The notes: generated by a model not told the origin, from the letters alone. 64,000 nucleotides of DNA from Glycomyces artemisiae (GCF_003002955.1 NZ_PVTJ01000001.1:248001-312000); one strand, 5' to 3'. Shown: positions 8,947-18,235, counted from the stretch's first letter. Numbers and translations are program-made.

Positions 8947-10203
8947 ATGTCCCAGCTCGCCCAGCCCGGCGCGGCACCGCCGCAGGCCGACCTGCGCCCC
9001 GCGCTGACGCTCCTGACCGGCTTCGCACCCGAGGCGACCCGCGCGACCGCCGACCTGCTCACCCGCGCCGACCCGGCCCTCCTCGTCGTCTCCTACGACC
9101 TCTCCTCGCTCGTCGCCGACGGCACCGTCCGCCGCACCGTCCGCGACGGCAGAGGCGTCATCGAGGACGAGCGCACCGCCCTCGAACACGGCTGCCTCTC
9201 CTGCACCGTCCGCGAAGACCTCCTCCCGGCCCTCGTCCGCCTGGCCCGCGAGCGGCCCGGCGGCGACCTGGCCCTGGTCCTTCCGCCGTCCATGGAGCCC
9301 GAGACCGTCGCCGCCGCCTGCTCCTGGTGCGAGATCGACGGCAGGCCCGTGACCGACGCGATCCGCATCGACTCCGTCGTCGCCGTCTGCGACCCCGCGA
9401 CCCTCCTCGACACGCTCGACTCGGACCAGGACCTCGCCGACCGCGGACTCCAGGCCGCCGACGACGACACCCGCTCGGTCGCCGACACGGCCGCCCGCCA
9501 GATCGAGTACGCCGACACCGTCGTCATGTGGGCCCCGGGCGCCGACGCCGACTTCGAGCACACCCGCGTCTCAGTCCTCCTCCAGCGGCTCAACCCGTGG
9601 GCCCGCCACCTCGTCGTCGACCTCGACGAGCCCGTCTGGCTCTCCGCGCGCCTGCGCCGCAGCGGCGGCTTCGACCCCGACGGGCCCGAGCCGTACGGCC
9701 GCGGCCTGGAGGGCTACAGCGTCGGATGCCATGAGCCCGAACCGGACTGCGGCGTCGTCGCTGCCCTCTACCGGGCCCGCCGCCCGTTCCACCCCGGCCG
9801 CTTCCACGCGGCGCTCCCGAAGATCGCGGGCTCCACGCTCCGCGGCCGCGGCCACCTGTGGCTCGCCTCCCAGCCCGACTTCATCGGGGCCTGGGAGTCC
9901 GGCGGCGGCGGGGTCTCCATGGGCGGCCTCGGCCGCTGGCTCGCCGCCACCCCCGACGCGGAGTGGGGCGAGTCCAGCCCCGAGCGCCGCGTCAACGCCG
10001 ACCTGCACTGGGACGACGACTACGGCGACCGCGAGATCCAGCTCGCGTTCGTCGGGCTGCACTTCGCGGCCGACGAGCTGGCCGCCGTCCTGGACGCGTG
10101 CCTCCTCACCGACGAGGAGGCCGCCGCGGGCCTGGACGCGTGGCGGGAATACGCCGACCCGTTCGAGGGTTGTCTCGAAGGCAAGGAAGGGATTGAGGAA
10201 TGA
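8947..10203 (+). CDS. mrf: Ribosome-hibernation recruitment factor MRF (CobW/G3E-like)
   Basis: A 418-residue COG0523/CobW-like protein with the diagnostic [10 protein letters not shown] motif (CxxCT, about residues 85-94) and the C-terminal [12 protein letters not shown] and [21 protein letters not shown] motifs seen in mycobacterial MRF. In mycobacteria this protein recruits the hibernation factor Mpy to cysteine-free ribosomes under zinc limitation. The P-loop expected in true G3E GTPases is degenerate ([14 protein letters not shown]), so GTP hydrolysis is doubtful. ATG at 8947 is preceded by GGAGG (8938-8942). Its stop overlaps the rpmE2 start (ATGA), and the Zur box lies 17 bases upstream, which strongly supports the zinc-starvation role. 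Confidence 0.9.
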   Translation: MSQLAQPGAAPPQADLRPALTLLTGFAPEATRATADLLTRADPALLVVSYDLSSLVADGTVRRTVRDGRGVIEDERTALEHGCLSCTVREDLLPALVRLARERPGGDLALVLPPSMEPETVAAACSWCEIDGRPVTDAIRIDSVVAVCDPATLLDTLDSDQDLADRGLQAADDDTRSVADTAARQIEYADTVVMWAPGADADFEHTRVSVLLQRLNPWARHLVVDLDEPVWLSARLRRSGGFDPDGPEPYGRGLEGYSVGCHEPEPDCGVVAALYRARRPFHPGRFHAALPKIAGSTLRGRGHLWLASQPDFIGAWESGGGGVSMGGLGRWLAATPDAEWGESSPERRVNADLHWDDDYGDREIQLAFVGLHFAADELAAVLDACLLTDEEAAAGLDAWREYADPFEGCLEGKEGIEE

Positions 10204-10451
10204 AGCAAGGCATCCACCCGAACTACGACTACGTGGTCTTCCGCGACCGCGGCGCCGACTTCGCCTTCCTCACGCGGTCCACGGCCACCTCGGCCGAGAC
10301 CGTCGAGTGGGAGGACGGCCGGACCTACCCGGTGATCGACGTCCAGATCTCCTCGGCCTCGCACCCGTTCTGGACCGGCAAGAGCCGCGTCCTGGACGAC
10401 GAGGGCCGCGTCGCCAAGTTCTACAAGCGCTACGGCCAGAAGGGCAAGTAG
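10200..10451 (+). CDS. rpmE2: 50S ribosomal protein L31 type B, zinc-independent
   Basis: An 83-residue type B L31: [16 protein letters not shown] at the N-terminus and [28 protein letters not shown] at the C-terminus. It has no cysteine, unlike type A L31 with its CxxC zinc site. It overlaps mrf by four bases (ATGA) and ends just before a strong terminator, so mrf-rpmE2 form the plus-strand half of the zinc-starvation island. Confidence 0.97.
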   Translation: MKQGIHPNYDYVVFRDRGADFAFLTRSTATSAETVEWEDGRTYPVIDVQISSASHPFWTGKSRVLDDEGRVAKFYKRYGQKGK

Positions 10452-10462
10452 CCCGACGACCG

Positions 10463-10499
10463 CAGCAGGGGCCTCCCCGGCACCGGGAGGCCCCTGCTG
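10463..10499 (+). terminator. Rho-independent-type terminator after rpmE2
   Basis: A 15-bp perfect stem, CAGCAGGGGCCTCCC with its complement, and a 7-base loop start 12 bases past the rpmE2 stop. There is no clear U-tract, as is common in actinomycetes. Confidence 0.85.
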
Positions 10500-10514
10500 T
10501 CGTGTCCGGGATCG

Positions 10515-10536
10515 TATTTCCTGTAGGAAATAGGAT
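10515..10536. repeat. AT-rich inverted repeat between convergent genes, copy 1
   Basis: TATTTCCT-GT-AGGAAATA (10515-10532) is a perfect 8-bp palindrome in very GC-rich DNA, placed between the rpmE2 terminator and the dusB stop. The segment 10517-10536 matches 18 of 20 bases of 27991-28010, which sits in another convergent gap. Confidence 0.6.
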
Positions 10537-10548
10537 GCAGGATGCGGT

Positions 10549-11712
10549 TCAGCCGCCGGAGGAGTCGATCTCGGCCCCCACCGGGACCGTCCGGTCGTCG
10601 CGGTCGTCGAGCCACCCGTCGGGCAGCGAGACCTTGCCGGGGGAGTTGGTGCGCCCGCGGGGCTTGCCGATCGTCGAGACGGGGAACGGCGCGTCGGCGT
10701 CGAGCTTCCCGAGCAGGTCTTCCAGCTCGTTCAGGGTCGAGACCATCGCCAGCTCGCGGCGCAGCTCGCCGCCGACCGGGAACCCCTTGAGGTACCAGGC
10801 GACGTGCTTGCGGAACTCGCGGCAGCCGTGCTCCTCCGCGTCGATGTTCCGCCGCGCCTCGTACGACTCGGCGCCCGCGATCCACTCCACGAGCAGCTGC
10901 GCGTGCCGCAGCATCACCTTCGCGACCTCCCCGAGCGACGGCATGAGGCGCGTTTCCCGCCCGCTGAACGCCGCCTCAAGGTCCCCGAAGAGCCAGGGCC
11001 GCCCCAGGCAGCCCCGGCCCACGACGACGCCGTCGCAGCCCGTCTGGGCGGCCATGCGCACGGCGTCGTCGGCCTCCCAGACGTCGCCGTTGCCGAGCAC
11101 CGGGACGTCGAGGAGGTCCTTCAGGTCGGCGATGGCGTCCCAGTCGGCGGTCCCCGAATACCGCTCGGCCGCGGTGCGGCCGTGGAGGGCGACCCACGCG
11201 ACGCCCGCGTCCTGCGCGATGAGGCCCGCCTCGCGGTAGGTGAGGTGGTCGTCGTCGATGCCCTTGCGCATCTTCACCGTGACGGGGATGCCCCGCTCGG
11301 CCGCGGTGTCCACGGCCGCGGTCACGATCTCGCGGAACAGCCGCCGCTTCCACGGCAGCGCCGAGCCGCCGCCGCGCCGGGTCACCTTCGGGACCGGGCA
11401 GCCGAAGTTCAGGTCGACGTGGTCGGCGAGGTCCTCCTCGACGACCATCCGCACGGCCTTGCGCACCCCTTCGGGGTCCACGCCGTAGAGCTGGAGGCTG
11501 CGGGTCTCCTCGTCGGGGTCGAACTCGATGAGCCGCATGGTCTTCGGGTTGCGCTCGGTGAGCGCCACGGTCGTGATCATCTCGCACACGTAGATCCCCG
11601 CACCCTGCTCGCGGCAGAGCTTGCGGAACGGCAGGTTCGTGATCCCGGCCATCGGCGCCAGGACCACGGGAGGCGACACGGGCTTCCCCGCGAGCGAGAG
11701 CTGATTCGTCAC
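10549..11712 (-). CDS. dusB: tRNA-dihydrouridine synthase, DusB type
   Basis: This FMN enzyme reduces uridine to dihydrouridine in the tRNA D-loop. Motifs in order are VLAPMAGITNLPFR (about residues 17-30), SLQLYGVDP, the catalytic-cysteine motif LNFGCPVPKVTRRGGGSAL (about 100-118), VTVKMRKGID, LHGRTAAERYSG, PVLGNGDVW and DGVVVGRGCLGRPWLF for FMN phosphate binding. The 387-residue length is usual for the family, with a helical C-terminal domain that ends in an Asp-rich tail. It converges with rpmE2. Confidence 0.95.
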   Translation of the reverse strand: MTNQLSLAGKPVSPPVVLAPMAGITNLPFRKLCREQGAGIYVCEMITTVALTERNPKTMRLIEFDPDEETRSLQLYGVDPEGVRKAVRMVVEEDLADHVDLNFGCPVPKVTRRGGGSALPWKRRLFREIVTAAVDTAAERGIPVTVKMRKGIDDDHLTYREAGLIAQDAGVAWVALHGRTAAERYSGTADWDAIADLKDLLDVPVLGNGDVWEADDAVRMAAQTGCDGVVVGRGCLGRPWLFGDLEAAFSGRETRLMPSLGEVAKVMLRHAQLLVEWIAGAESYEARRNIDAEEHGCREFRKHVAWYLKGFPVGGELRRELAMVSTLNELEDLLGKLDADAPFPVSTIGKPRGRTNSPGKVSLPDGWLDDRDDRTVPVGAEIDSSGG

Positions 11713-11751
11713 CGGTCGATTATCCCAGCGTCGGCCGGGTCCGGCAAAGCG

Positions 11752-11787
11752 CGAAGGGGGTGACCGCGGCCGCGGTCACCCCCTTCG
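11752..11787 (-). terminator. Terminator of the 929-aa membrane protein gene
   Basis: CGAAGGGGGTGACCGCG pairs perfectly with CGCGGTCACCCCCTTCG across a two-base loop, ten bases past the stop of the gene at 11797 and downstream of it on the minus strand. Confidence 0.8.
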
Positions 11788-11796
11788 GTGCGAGTG

Positions 11797-14586
11797 CTAT
11801 TCGAGGTCGACCGTGACCGAAGCGGCCCAGGGCTTTCCGGCGACGTCGTACGCCCCGGCATAGCTGAAGCCGTCGCCGCCGACGGTCGCGCCGCCGGGGA
11901 TCGCGGCCTGGCCGTCGAGGTAGGCGTGGAGCTTCTGGCCCTCGAAGTCGGAGACCAGGACCACCGCGGCGCTCCCGGCGTAGTCCTTCACGCCGAGCGC
12001 GGGCGTCTCCGAAGCGCACAGCGGGTCGGTCAGCCGCGAGTCCGCGAGCTGCTTGGCGACCTCGCCGCCCGCGACCCAGCTGATCGTCCCGGTGCCGCGG
12101 CTCGTCGCGATGAACTGGCCGCTCTGCGCGCCCACGACCAGGCACGTCGGGTTCGCCCCGACCTCCGTCGCCGCGGTCTCCGCGAGCTCCCGGTCCAGCT
12201 CGTGGACCGTGCCGTCGCTCGTCGCGACGGCCGGACCGGCCTCCGCGGCGGCCACGTCGGCCACGCCGCCGTCGAACCCGATCGCCTCGCCCGCGGCGGC
12301 GTCGAACTCCAGCGCCGTCCCGTCGTAGTACTGCGCCGCGACGCCCTGCAGCGTCGAGGTGAGGTCCACGACCGCGACCTGGCTCGCGCTCAGGTCGCCC
12401 ACGACCGCGTATCCGGAGCCCGCGACCGTGTCGCGGTGCGCCCCGTCCTCCACGGTCCCGCGCTCCAGCGAGAGCGAGCCCGCCGAGTCCGACCACGCGT
12501 CGACCGAGGTCGGCGCCGTGAACGGCAGCGCCACGGTCCCGAGGATCTGCGCCGACGCGAAATGCCCGGGGTTCGGCAGGCCGGGGTAGGACTCCGACCA
12601 GCTCGACGAGTACGAGCCGCTCTTGTCGCCCATGGCGATCACCACGAGCGCACCGGTCTGCGACGCCGGGTTCCACGTCGTCACGAGCGCCAGCTCGTTC
12701 CCGTCGGTCAGCGCCACGTCCGTGGGCACCTGCCCGTCGGGCAGGAGCAGGCACGTGCCGCCCTGCGCGCCGGAGATCCCCGCCGTGGCGATGACCCCCG
12801 ACGAGAACGCGATCACCGAGTGCGCGCTGACCTCGGCGCTCTGCTCCGGCCGCGCCAGCGCGACCGGCCGCCCGAGGTCCACGCCGAGCCCGGCGATGCA
12901 CTCGGCGGTCGAGCCCTCCTGGAGCTCCAGTTCAGGGGTGCCGTCCTCGGAGAACCGGCCGCCCGCGCGCGGCGTGAGGCCGATGAGGTCGTCGGTGGAC
13001 TCGACGGCGGTGACGTGGTCGATGCCGCTGAGGCCCGACTCGTCGGTGAGGTAGCCGAGCTGGCCCTGGACGCTGCGGTCCGCATCGCCCAACAGCGGCT
13101 CGGTGGCGAGCGCGTCGCCGCCGGTCGCGGCCACTTCCTCTGCGCCAGAGCCGGAATCGGCCTCGCCGTAGCGCCACGAGAACCACTCGGCGCTGCCCGC
13201 GGCGGCCGCGAGCTCGGTGTACTGCTCCGCGCTCAGGGCCGCGTCGGCGCCGGGGCTCTCGCTCGCGCCGCCGTCGTCGGACTCGTCGCCCGGGTTCGAC
13301 GGCTCGCTCGGCGGGGCCGCGCCCAGCATGAGGACGATGCCGATGATGAGGCCGAGGGTGATGAGCCCGCCGATGCCGTAGATGGCGTAGCGGACGCCGC
13401 GGTGCGTCGGCGGCGCGGCCCGGACCGGCGGGGCCTGCGAGGGCTCCGGCTCGGCCGCGGTCTCCTCGCTGCGGCGCTGCGCGGGGACCGCCTCGGCGGG
13501 GGCGGTCTCGGTGGCGGCGGCCTGCTCGCCGAAGGGCTCCGGGGCGTCGGCGGGGAACCGCTCGGCGCCGTAGGCGCTCTGCGGCGCTTCGGGGAAGCCT
13601 CCGGGCTGCTGCTCGCCGTACGAGGACTCGCCGTACTGCGGCTCCCCGTACCGGGGCTCGCCGAACGGCTGCTCCTGGAAGGCGCCGGGCGCCTGGTCCT
13701 GGTAGGCGTCCTGCGGGGCCTGGCCGAAGGCGTCCGACCCCTGCCCGACAGAGCCCTGCCCGACCGTGCCCTGTCCGAACGCGGCCTGCTCCTGGAACTG
13801 CTGCTGCTCCGGGTACGCGCCCTGCGGGGCGGCCGGGAACGGGTCGGCCTGGTACTGCTGCTGCTCGGCCTGGTACGCGTCGCGGGCGGCCTGGGCCTCG
13901 GCCGCGAGGCGGTCGGCCTGGTACGGGTCGGACTGGTAGAGGTCCTGCCCGCCGGCGTCGCCGCGGTACTGGGTCTGGCCGTAGACGTCGGCCTCGTACG
14001 GGTCGGCGCGCAGCTCGGGGAACTCCAGGCTCCCGCCCTGCTGCGGCTCGGGGGCGTTGAAGCCGGGCCCGGACGCGGGGGCGGCGCCCGGGTCGGGGCG
14101 GAACGCCTGCGGGTCGGCGGGGCCGGGCTGTCCGGGGACGCCCGGCGGGGGCCACGCGGCGCCGCCTCCGGTGAGGCCGCGGCCGGTGTGCGACTGCTGG
14201 GAGATCCAGTCCTGGTTCGAGCGGGGCGGCCAGTCGGCGGACTCGCCCCACTCGCCCTGCTGCTGCGGGGGCGCGCTCGGAGGCGCGCCCGGGGTCTCGA
14301 AGAGCGTCCCGCGGACCTCCCCGGCGCGCGGCGGCTGGGCGCCGCCGAGGTCGCTCGCCCACTCGTTCCGCCGCGCCTCGGGGTCGAGGTCGTCGCGGGG
14401 CGCGGGGTCGCCCAACAGGTTCGGGCCCGCGGGCGGACGGGGATCGGACGACGCCTCTTCTTCCGGCGCTGCGGAAGGCAGGTGACCCACCCCGCGCGCG
14501 GTGATTCGGGGCGGATTCGTGGGTGTGGCCGCGGGTTCGCTGGTGGGAGGCCAGGAGGGCGGCTGCTCGGGCGATGGGTCCGGCAT
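11797..14586 (-). CDS. Gln/Pro-rich single-span membrane protein with large exported domain (929 aa)
   Basis: Residues 1 to about 420 are low-complexity and rich in Gln, Pro, Ala, Tyr and Gly, with irregular repeats of the type YGEPQYGES and QADPYQAD, so a disordered cytoplasmic region is expected. One membrane span (YAIYGIGGLITLGLIIGIVLML) lies at about 425-450. The remaining 480 residues are exported, beta-rich and contain paired cysteines, with a blade-like periodicity (for example VVGDLSASQVAVVDLTSTL and GAVTTWNPASQTGALVVIAMG-type strands) that suggests a beta-propeller; this fold is inferred. ATG at 14586 begins MPDPSPEQ; upstream in-frame codons lack the same composition. It is divergent from dnaG. 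No function is known. Confidence 0.8.
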   Translation of the reverse strand: MPDPSPEQPPSWPPTSEPAATPTNPPRITARGVGHLPSAAPEEEASSDPRPPAGPNLLGDPAPRDDLDPEARRNEWASDLGGAQPPRAGEVRGTLFETPGAPPSAPPQQQGEWGESADWPPRSNQDWISQQSHTGRGLTGGGAAWPPPGVPGQPGPADPQAFRPDPGAAPASGPGFNAPEPQQGGSLEFPELRADPYEADVYGQTQYRGDAGGQDLYQSDPYQADRLAAEAQAARDAYQAEQQQYQADPFPAAPQGAYPEQQQFQEQAAFGQGTVGQGSVGQGSDAFGQAPQDAYQDQAPGAFQEQPFGEPRYGEPQYGESSYGEQQPGGFPEAPQSAYGAERFPADAPEPFGEQAAATETAPAEAVPAQRRSEETAAEPEPSQAPPVRAAPPTHRGVRYAIYGIGGLITLGLIIGIVLMLGAAPPSEPSNPGDESDDGGASESPGADAALSAEQYTELAAAAGSAEWFSWRYGEADSGSGAEEVAATGGDALATEPLLGDADRSVQGQLGYLTDESGLSGIDHVTAVESTDDLIGLTPRAGGRFSEDGTPELELQEGSTAECIAGLGVDLGRPVALARPEQSAEVSAHSVIAFSSGVIATAGISGAQGGTCLLLPDGQVPTDVALTDGNELALVTTWNPASQTGALVVIAMGDKSGSYSSSWSESYPGLPNPGHFASAQILGTVALPFTAPTSVDAWSDSAGSLSLERGTVEDGAHRDTVAGSGYAVVGDLSASQVAVVDLTSTLQGVAAQYYDGTALEFDAAAGEAIGFDGGVADVAAAEAGPAVATSDGTVHELDRELAETAATEVGANPTCLVVGAQSGQFIATSRGTGTISWVAGGEVAKQLADSRLTDPLCASETPALGVKDYAGSAAVVLVSDFEGQKLHAYLDGQAAIPGGATVGGDGFSYAGAYDVAGKPWAASVTVDLE

Positions 14587-14830
14587 GATAGGCGACTCTA
14601 GCCGATCGGGGCGCGAGGCCGTGAGGCGTGGTCGGGAAAGATGTGACCGAGGAACATGGTACAGCGGGGGTTCGACCTCGAAGTTCTTCGGCGCCAAGCG
14701 GTTCCGGGCCGCCCGAAGGGGACGTGACGTTCGCCGCGGGCGTGTCGCCGCGTCGCCTCACAACCGCCGCGTCCGCCGCCGCGGTGTCGGACCCGGCAGG
14801 CAGAATGGTGGAGGCAGAAAGAGGTGAACA

Positions 14831-16696
14831 GTGGCGGGGCGAATCCGGGACGCCGACATCCAGCTCGTGCGCGAGCGGGTGGACATCGCCGAGGTCATCG
14901 GCGAGCGCGTCACCCTGCGCAACGCCGGAGGCGGAAACCTCAAGGGCCTGTGCCCCTTCCACGACGAGCGCTCCCCGAGCTTCAACGTCACCCCCGCGCG
15001 CGGCGTCTACCACTGCTTCGGCTGCGGCGTGGGCGGCGACGCGATCACGTTCCTCACCGAGCTCGACGGGCTCACGTTCGTCGAAGCCGTCGAACGGCTC
15101 GCGGGGAAGGCCGGGCTCAAGCTCACCTACGAGGACGTCGACGGTCGAGTCCAGCGCGGACCCTCGGGCCAGCCGGGCCTGAAGCAGCGGCTCCTCGACG
15201 CGCACACCGCCGCCGCCGAGTTCTACACCGGGAAGCTCCTGTCGCCCGAGGCGATGACGGCCCGGCAGTTCCTGTCCGCACGCGGTTTCGACCGCGACGC
15301 GGCGGCCACCTTCGGCTGCGGGTACGCACCCGACGCGTGGGACGCGCTCGCGAAGCACCTGCGCGCCAAGGGCTTCACCGCCGAGGAGCTGACCCAGGCG
15401 GGCCTGGCGAAGCCGTCCAGGTCGGGCAGCCTCATCGACCGGTTCCGGCGGCGCCTGGTGTGGCCGATCCGCGACTCGTCGGGGTCGGTCATCGGCTTCG
15501 GGGCGCGCAAGCTCTTCGACGACGACCAGGGCCCGAAGTACCTGAACACGCCCGAGACGCCCCTGTACAAGAAGTCGCAGGTGCTCTACGGGATCGACCT
15601 GGCGCGCAAGGAGATCGCGAAGACCGGCCGGGTCGTGATCGTCGAGGGGTACACCGACGTCATGGCCTGCCACCTCGCGGGCGTGCCGATGGCGGTCGCC
15701 ACGTGCGGCACCGCGTTCGGCGCCGAGCACATCCGGGTGCTGCGCCGGTTCCTGTTCGACTCCGAGTCCGCCGACGGGCGGATCATCTTCACGTTCGACG
15801 GCGACGAGGCGGGCCAGCGGGCCGCCCTCAAGGCCTTCGACGAGGAGCAGCGGTTCGTCTCGCAGACGTACATCGCGGTCACCCCAGGGGGACAGGACCC
15901 GTGCGAGCTGCGCCAGTCCGCGGGCGACACCGCGGTGCGCGAGCTCATCGAGCGGCACACGCCGCTGGTGCAGTTCGCGATCGAGCGGGCCATCGCCAAG
16001 CACGACCTCGACACCGCCGAGGGCCGCCTGCACGCGACGCGCGCCATCGCGCCGCTGCTCGCGCGCGTCAAGGACCGCGGCCTCGTCGAGGAGTACCTCG
16101 GCGTGTACGCCGGGCGGCTCGGCAAGGAGAAGGCCGAGCTGCGCCGCGCCGTCCAGGGCGCCGCCGCCGGGCAGGCCCCCGCCGAGGCGCCGCCGCAGCC
16201 GCGCCGGGAGATGCGCGCCGACTCGATGCAGCTGCGCGCCCAGCGCGAGGTCCTCAAGGTCGCGTTGCAGCAGCCGCAGGTCGCCGGGCCGTACTTCGAC
16301 GCCGTCGACGCCGCGCCCTACACCGACCCGAACTACCGGGCCGTGCGCGAGGCCATCGCCGCCGCGGGCGGCGCCGCGCACGCCGCGGCCGGGCCCAACT
16401 GGGTCGCCGCCGTCCAGGCCGCGTGCGCCGAGATCGCCGCCGGGGCGCTCGTCTCCGAACTCGCCGTGGAGGAGCTGCGGCTCGCGGGCGAGCCCGACGC
16501 CCTCTACGTGCGCACGATCCTCGCGCGCATCCAGCGGCCCGTCGTCGAAGCCGAGGTCGCCGACCTCAAGCGCCGCCTCCAGCGCATCAACCCCAGCACC
16601 GACAAGGACCAGTACATGTCCCTGTTCGGCCAGCTCATGGGCCTGGAGCAGCACGTGCGGTCCCTGCGCGACCAGGCCGCGAACGCCTTCGAGTGA
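14831..16696 (+). CDS. dnaG: DNA primase
   Basis: Makes RNA primers at the replication fork together with DnaB helicase. The 621-residue protein has the CHC2 zinc domain (LCPFHDERSPSF and later YHCFGCGVGGDAI, about residues 40-70), the RNA-polymerase-like core (GRKL/IGFGARKL region), the TOPRIM motifs VIVEGYTDVMACH (about 268-280) and FTFDGDEAGQRAA with acidic metal ligands, and a C-terminal helical DnaB-interaction domain. The GTG at 14831 encodes AGRIRDADIQLVRERVDI, the typical start, after a GAGGTGAACA ribosome site. The stop overlaps the next start (TGATG). Confidence 0.97.
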   Translation: MAGRIRDADIQLVRERVDIAEVIGERVTLRNAGGGNLKGLCPFHDERSPSFNVTPARGVYHCFGCGVGGDAITFLTELDGLTFVEAVERLAGKAGLKLTYEDVDGRVQRGPSGQPGLKQRLLDAHTAAAEFYTGKLLSPEAMTARQFLSARGFDRDAAATFGCGYAPDAWDALAKHLRAKGFTAEELTQAGLAKPSRSGSLIDRFRRRLVWPIRDSSGSVIGFGARKLFDDDQGPKYLNTPETPLYKKSQVLYGIDLARKEIAKTGRVVIVEGYTDVMACHLAGVPMAVATCGTAFGAEHIRVLRRFLFDSESADGRIIFTFDGDEAGQRAALKAFDEEQRFVSQTYIAVTPGGQDPCELRQSAGDTAVRELIERHTPLVQFAIERAIAKHDLDTAEGRLHATRAIAPLLARVKDRGLVEEYLGVYAGRLGKEKAELRRAVQGAAAGQAPAEAPPQPRREMRADSMQLRAQREVLKVALQQPQVAGPYFDAVDAAPYTDPNYRAVREAIAAAGGAAHAAAGPNWVAAVQAACAEIAAGALVSELAVEELRLAGEPDALYVRTILARIQRPVVEAEVADLKRRLQRINPSTDKDQYMSLFGQLMGLEQHVRSLRDQAANAFE

Positions 16697-16935
16697 TGAA
16701 GCTCAAGGACACGTACACCTCGCCCGAGCACGGCTACTCCCTCGGGGTCGAGACCGTCTTCGGCCGCTTCTACCTCTCGATCCCCAAGGGGGACGGCGGA
16801 AGCGAGTGCTTCGAGATCACGCAGGAGCGCTACGAGGCGTTCCTCGCCGACCCGGCGCTGGCGCTGCGGTTCGCCGAGGCGGCCCGCCGCGGCGAGCGCG
16901 ACCGGCGGCGCATGTTCGGGCCGCACGGGGACTGA
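16696..16935 (+). CDS. Small conserved-looking protein after dnaG (79 aa)
   Basis: A soluble 79-residue protein: an N-terminal beta segment (YSLGVETVFGRFYLSIPK) followed by a helix (CFEITQERYEAFLADPALALRFAEAARR) and a very basic tail. The ATG overlaps the dnaG stop by one base, so it is translated by coupling with primase. I do not recognise the family; function in replication is suggested only by the coupling. The next gene is convergent. Confidence 0.7.
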   Translation: MKLKDTYTSPEHGYSLGVETVFGRFYLSIPKGDGGSECFEITQERYEAFLADPALALRFAEAARRGERDRRRMFGPHGD

Positions 16936-16987
16936 GATGCGCCGAGGTCGCCCCCGTCGCCGGGAGCGGCCTTCGAAGACTCGTTTG

Positions 16988-18037
16988 CTAGAGCGCGGCC
17001 TTGATCGGCTGCGGCTTCGGGTTGCGCAGCGGCTCGCCGTGGGCGTGGAGCTCGCCGAGGGCTTCCTTCCACGACTGGATCAGGCCCGTCGCGTGGTAGG
17101 GGATGCCCTTCTCGATGCAGAACTCCTCGACGATCGGCTGCGCGTACTTCAGGTGCACCGACGGCATCGCCGGGAACAGGTGGTGCTCGATCTGGTAGTT
17201 CAGGCCGCCGAGCGCGAAGTCGGTGAACCAGCCGCCCTTGACGTTCCGGGAGGTCAGCACCTGCTTGCGGAGGAAGTCCAGCTCGGTCTCGCCGACGAAC
17301 GTCGGCATGCCCTTGTGGTTCGGCGCGAAGACCGAGCCCATGTACACGCCCCACGCGGCCTTGTGCACCAGGATGAAGACGATCGCCTTGCCCGGGGACA
17401 GGAACGTGAAGACCAGCGAGAGGTACGCGGCCCAGTGGATCGCGAGGAACAGCGCCTCGAATCCGCGGTTCTTCAGGCCCGGCTTGAGGACCGACTTGAT
17501 GCCCGAGACGTTCAGGTTCAGGCCCTCAAGGGTGAGGATCGGGAAGAACAGCTGCGCCTGGTACTTGCCGAACCAGGTGGTGATGCCCTGCGCGAAGCCC
17601 GCCTGGCGCTTCGACCACACGAACAGGCCCGGCGCGACGTCCGGGTCGAGCTCCTCGTGGTTGGGGTTGGCGTGGTGGCGGTTGTGCTTGTCGTTCCACC
17701 AGCCGTAGCCCATGCCGTTGGCGAGGTTGCCGGTGAACCAGCCGACCCGCTCGGAGGTGGAGCGGCTGCGGATGACCTGGCGGTGCGCGAGGTCGTGGCC
17801 GAGGAACGCGACCTGCGCGCTCACGATCGCGAGGAACACGCCCGTCAGCAGCTGCCACCAGGTGTTCCCGATCATGGCGAACGCCACCCAGCCGCCGATG
17901 AACACCGCGCCCGTGAGGGCGAAGCGGACGATGTAGTACGCGGGACGGCGGCGCATCAGCCCGGCCGCGTTGATGCGACGCGAGAGCTGCGCGAAATCGC
18001 TGCCGGTCCGCTGCGGGGCCTCGGCGGTGAGCGTCAT
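16988..18037 (-). CDS. Acyl-lipid/acyl-CoA fatty acid desaturase
   Basis: An integral-membrane di-iron desaturase that inserts a double bond into acyl chains. All three histidine boxes are present: HDLAHR (residues 81-86), HNRHH (118-122) and QIEHH (282-286), the last being typical of front-end/DesA3-type enzymes. Hydrophobic spans at about 35-60, 62-80 and 195-235 surround them. The 349-residue length is normal. No fused cytochrome b5 or reductase is seen, so electrons must come from separate partners. A palindrome at 18123-18142 in the divergent promoter is a candidate regulator site. Confidence 0.93.
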   Translation of the reverse strand: MTLTAEAPQRTGSDFAQLSRRINAAGLMRRRPAYYIVRFALTGAVFIGGWVAFAMIGNTWWQLLTGVFLAIVSAQVAFLGHDLAHRQVIRSRSTSERVGWFTGNLANGMGYGWWNDKHNRHHANPNHEELDPDVAPGLFVWSKRQAGFAQGITTWFGKYQAQLFFPILTLEGLNLNVSGIKSVLKPGLKNRGFEALFLAIHWAAYLSLVFTFLSPGKAIVFILVHKAAWGVYMGSVFAPNHKGMPTFVGETELDFLRKQVLTSRNVKGGWFTDFALGGLNYQIEHHLFPAMPSVHLKYAQPIVEEFCIEKGIPYHATGLIQSWKEALGELHAHGEPLRNPKPQPIKAAL

Positions 18038-18122
18038 GGAAGCTTCCGATCTGTCGGGGTCGTTCTCGACCTCTCAAGCCTCCCCGTCCGCGGCCTGGAA
18101 GTCGCTACCGCTGACCCGTCAA

Positions 18123-18142
18123 TAGGGGTAGTGCTTGCCCTA
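18123..18142. promoter_or_regulatory. Palindrome in the desaturase/ABC divergent promoter
   Basis: TAGGG and CCCTA half-sites are separated by ten bases (TAGGGGTAGTGCTTGCCCTA) about 85 bases upstream of both genes. It is a possible repressor operator; the regulator is unknown. Confidence 0.4.
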
Positions 18143-18235
18143 CCTTTCACAGCGGGCTCCCAGGTTCACCCAGCGCAACGTAAGGGAACGCCCCGGATCG
18201 CGTAAGGCTCATAACGGTGAGTAAGGAGTGGAACG

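Noticed and set aside
12932-16654. 1240-codon minus-strand frame across dnaG
   Set aside because: It spans two genes antisense and has shadow composition; dnaG on the plus strand is certain.
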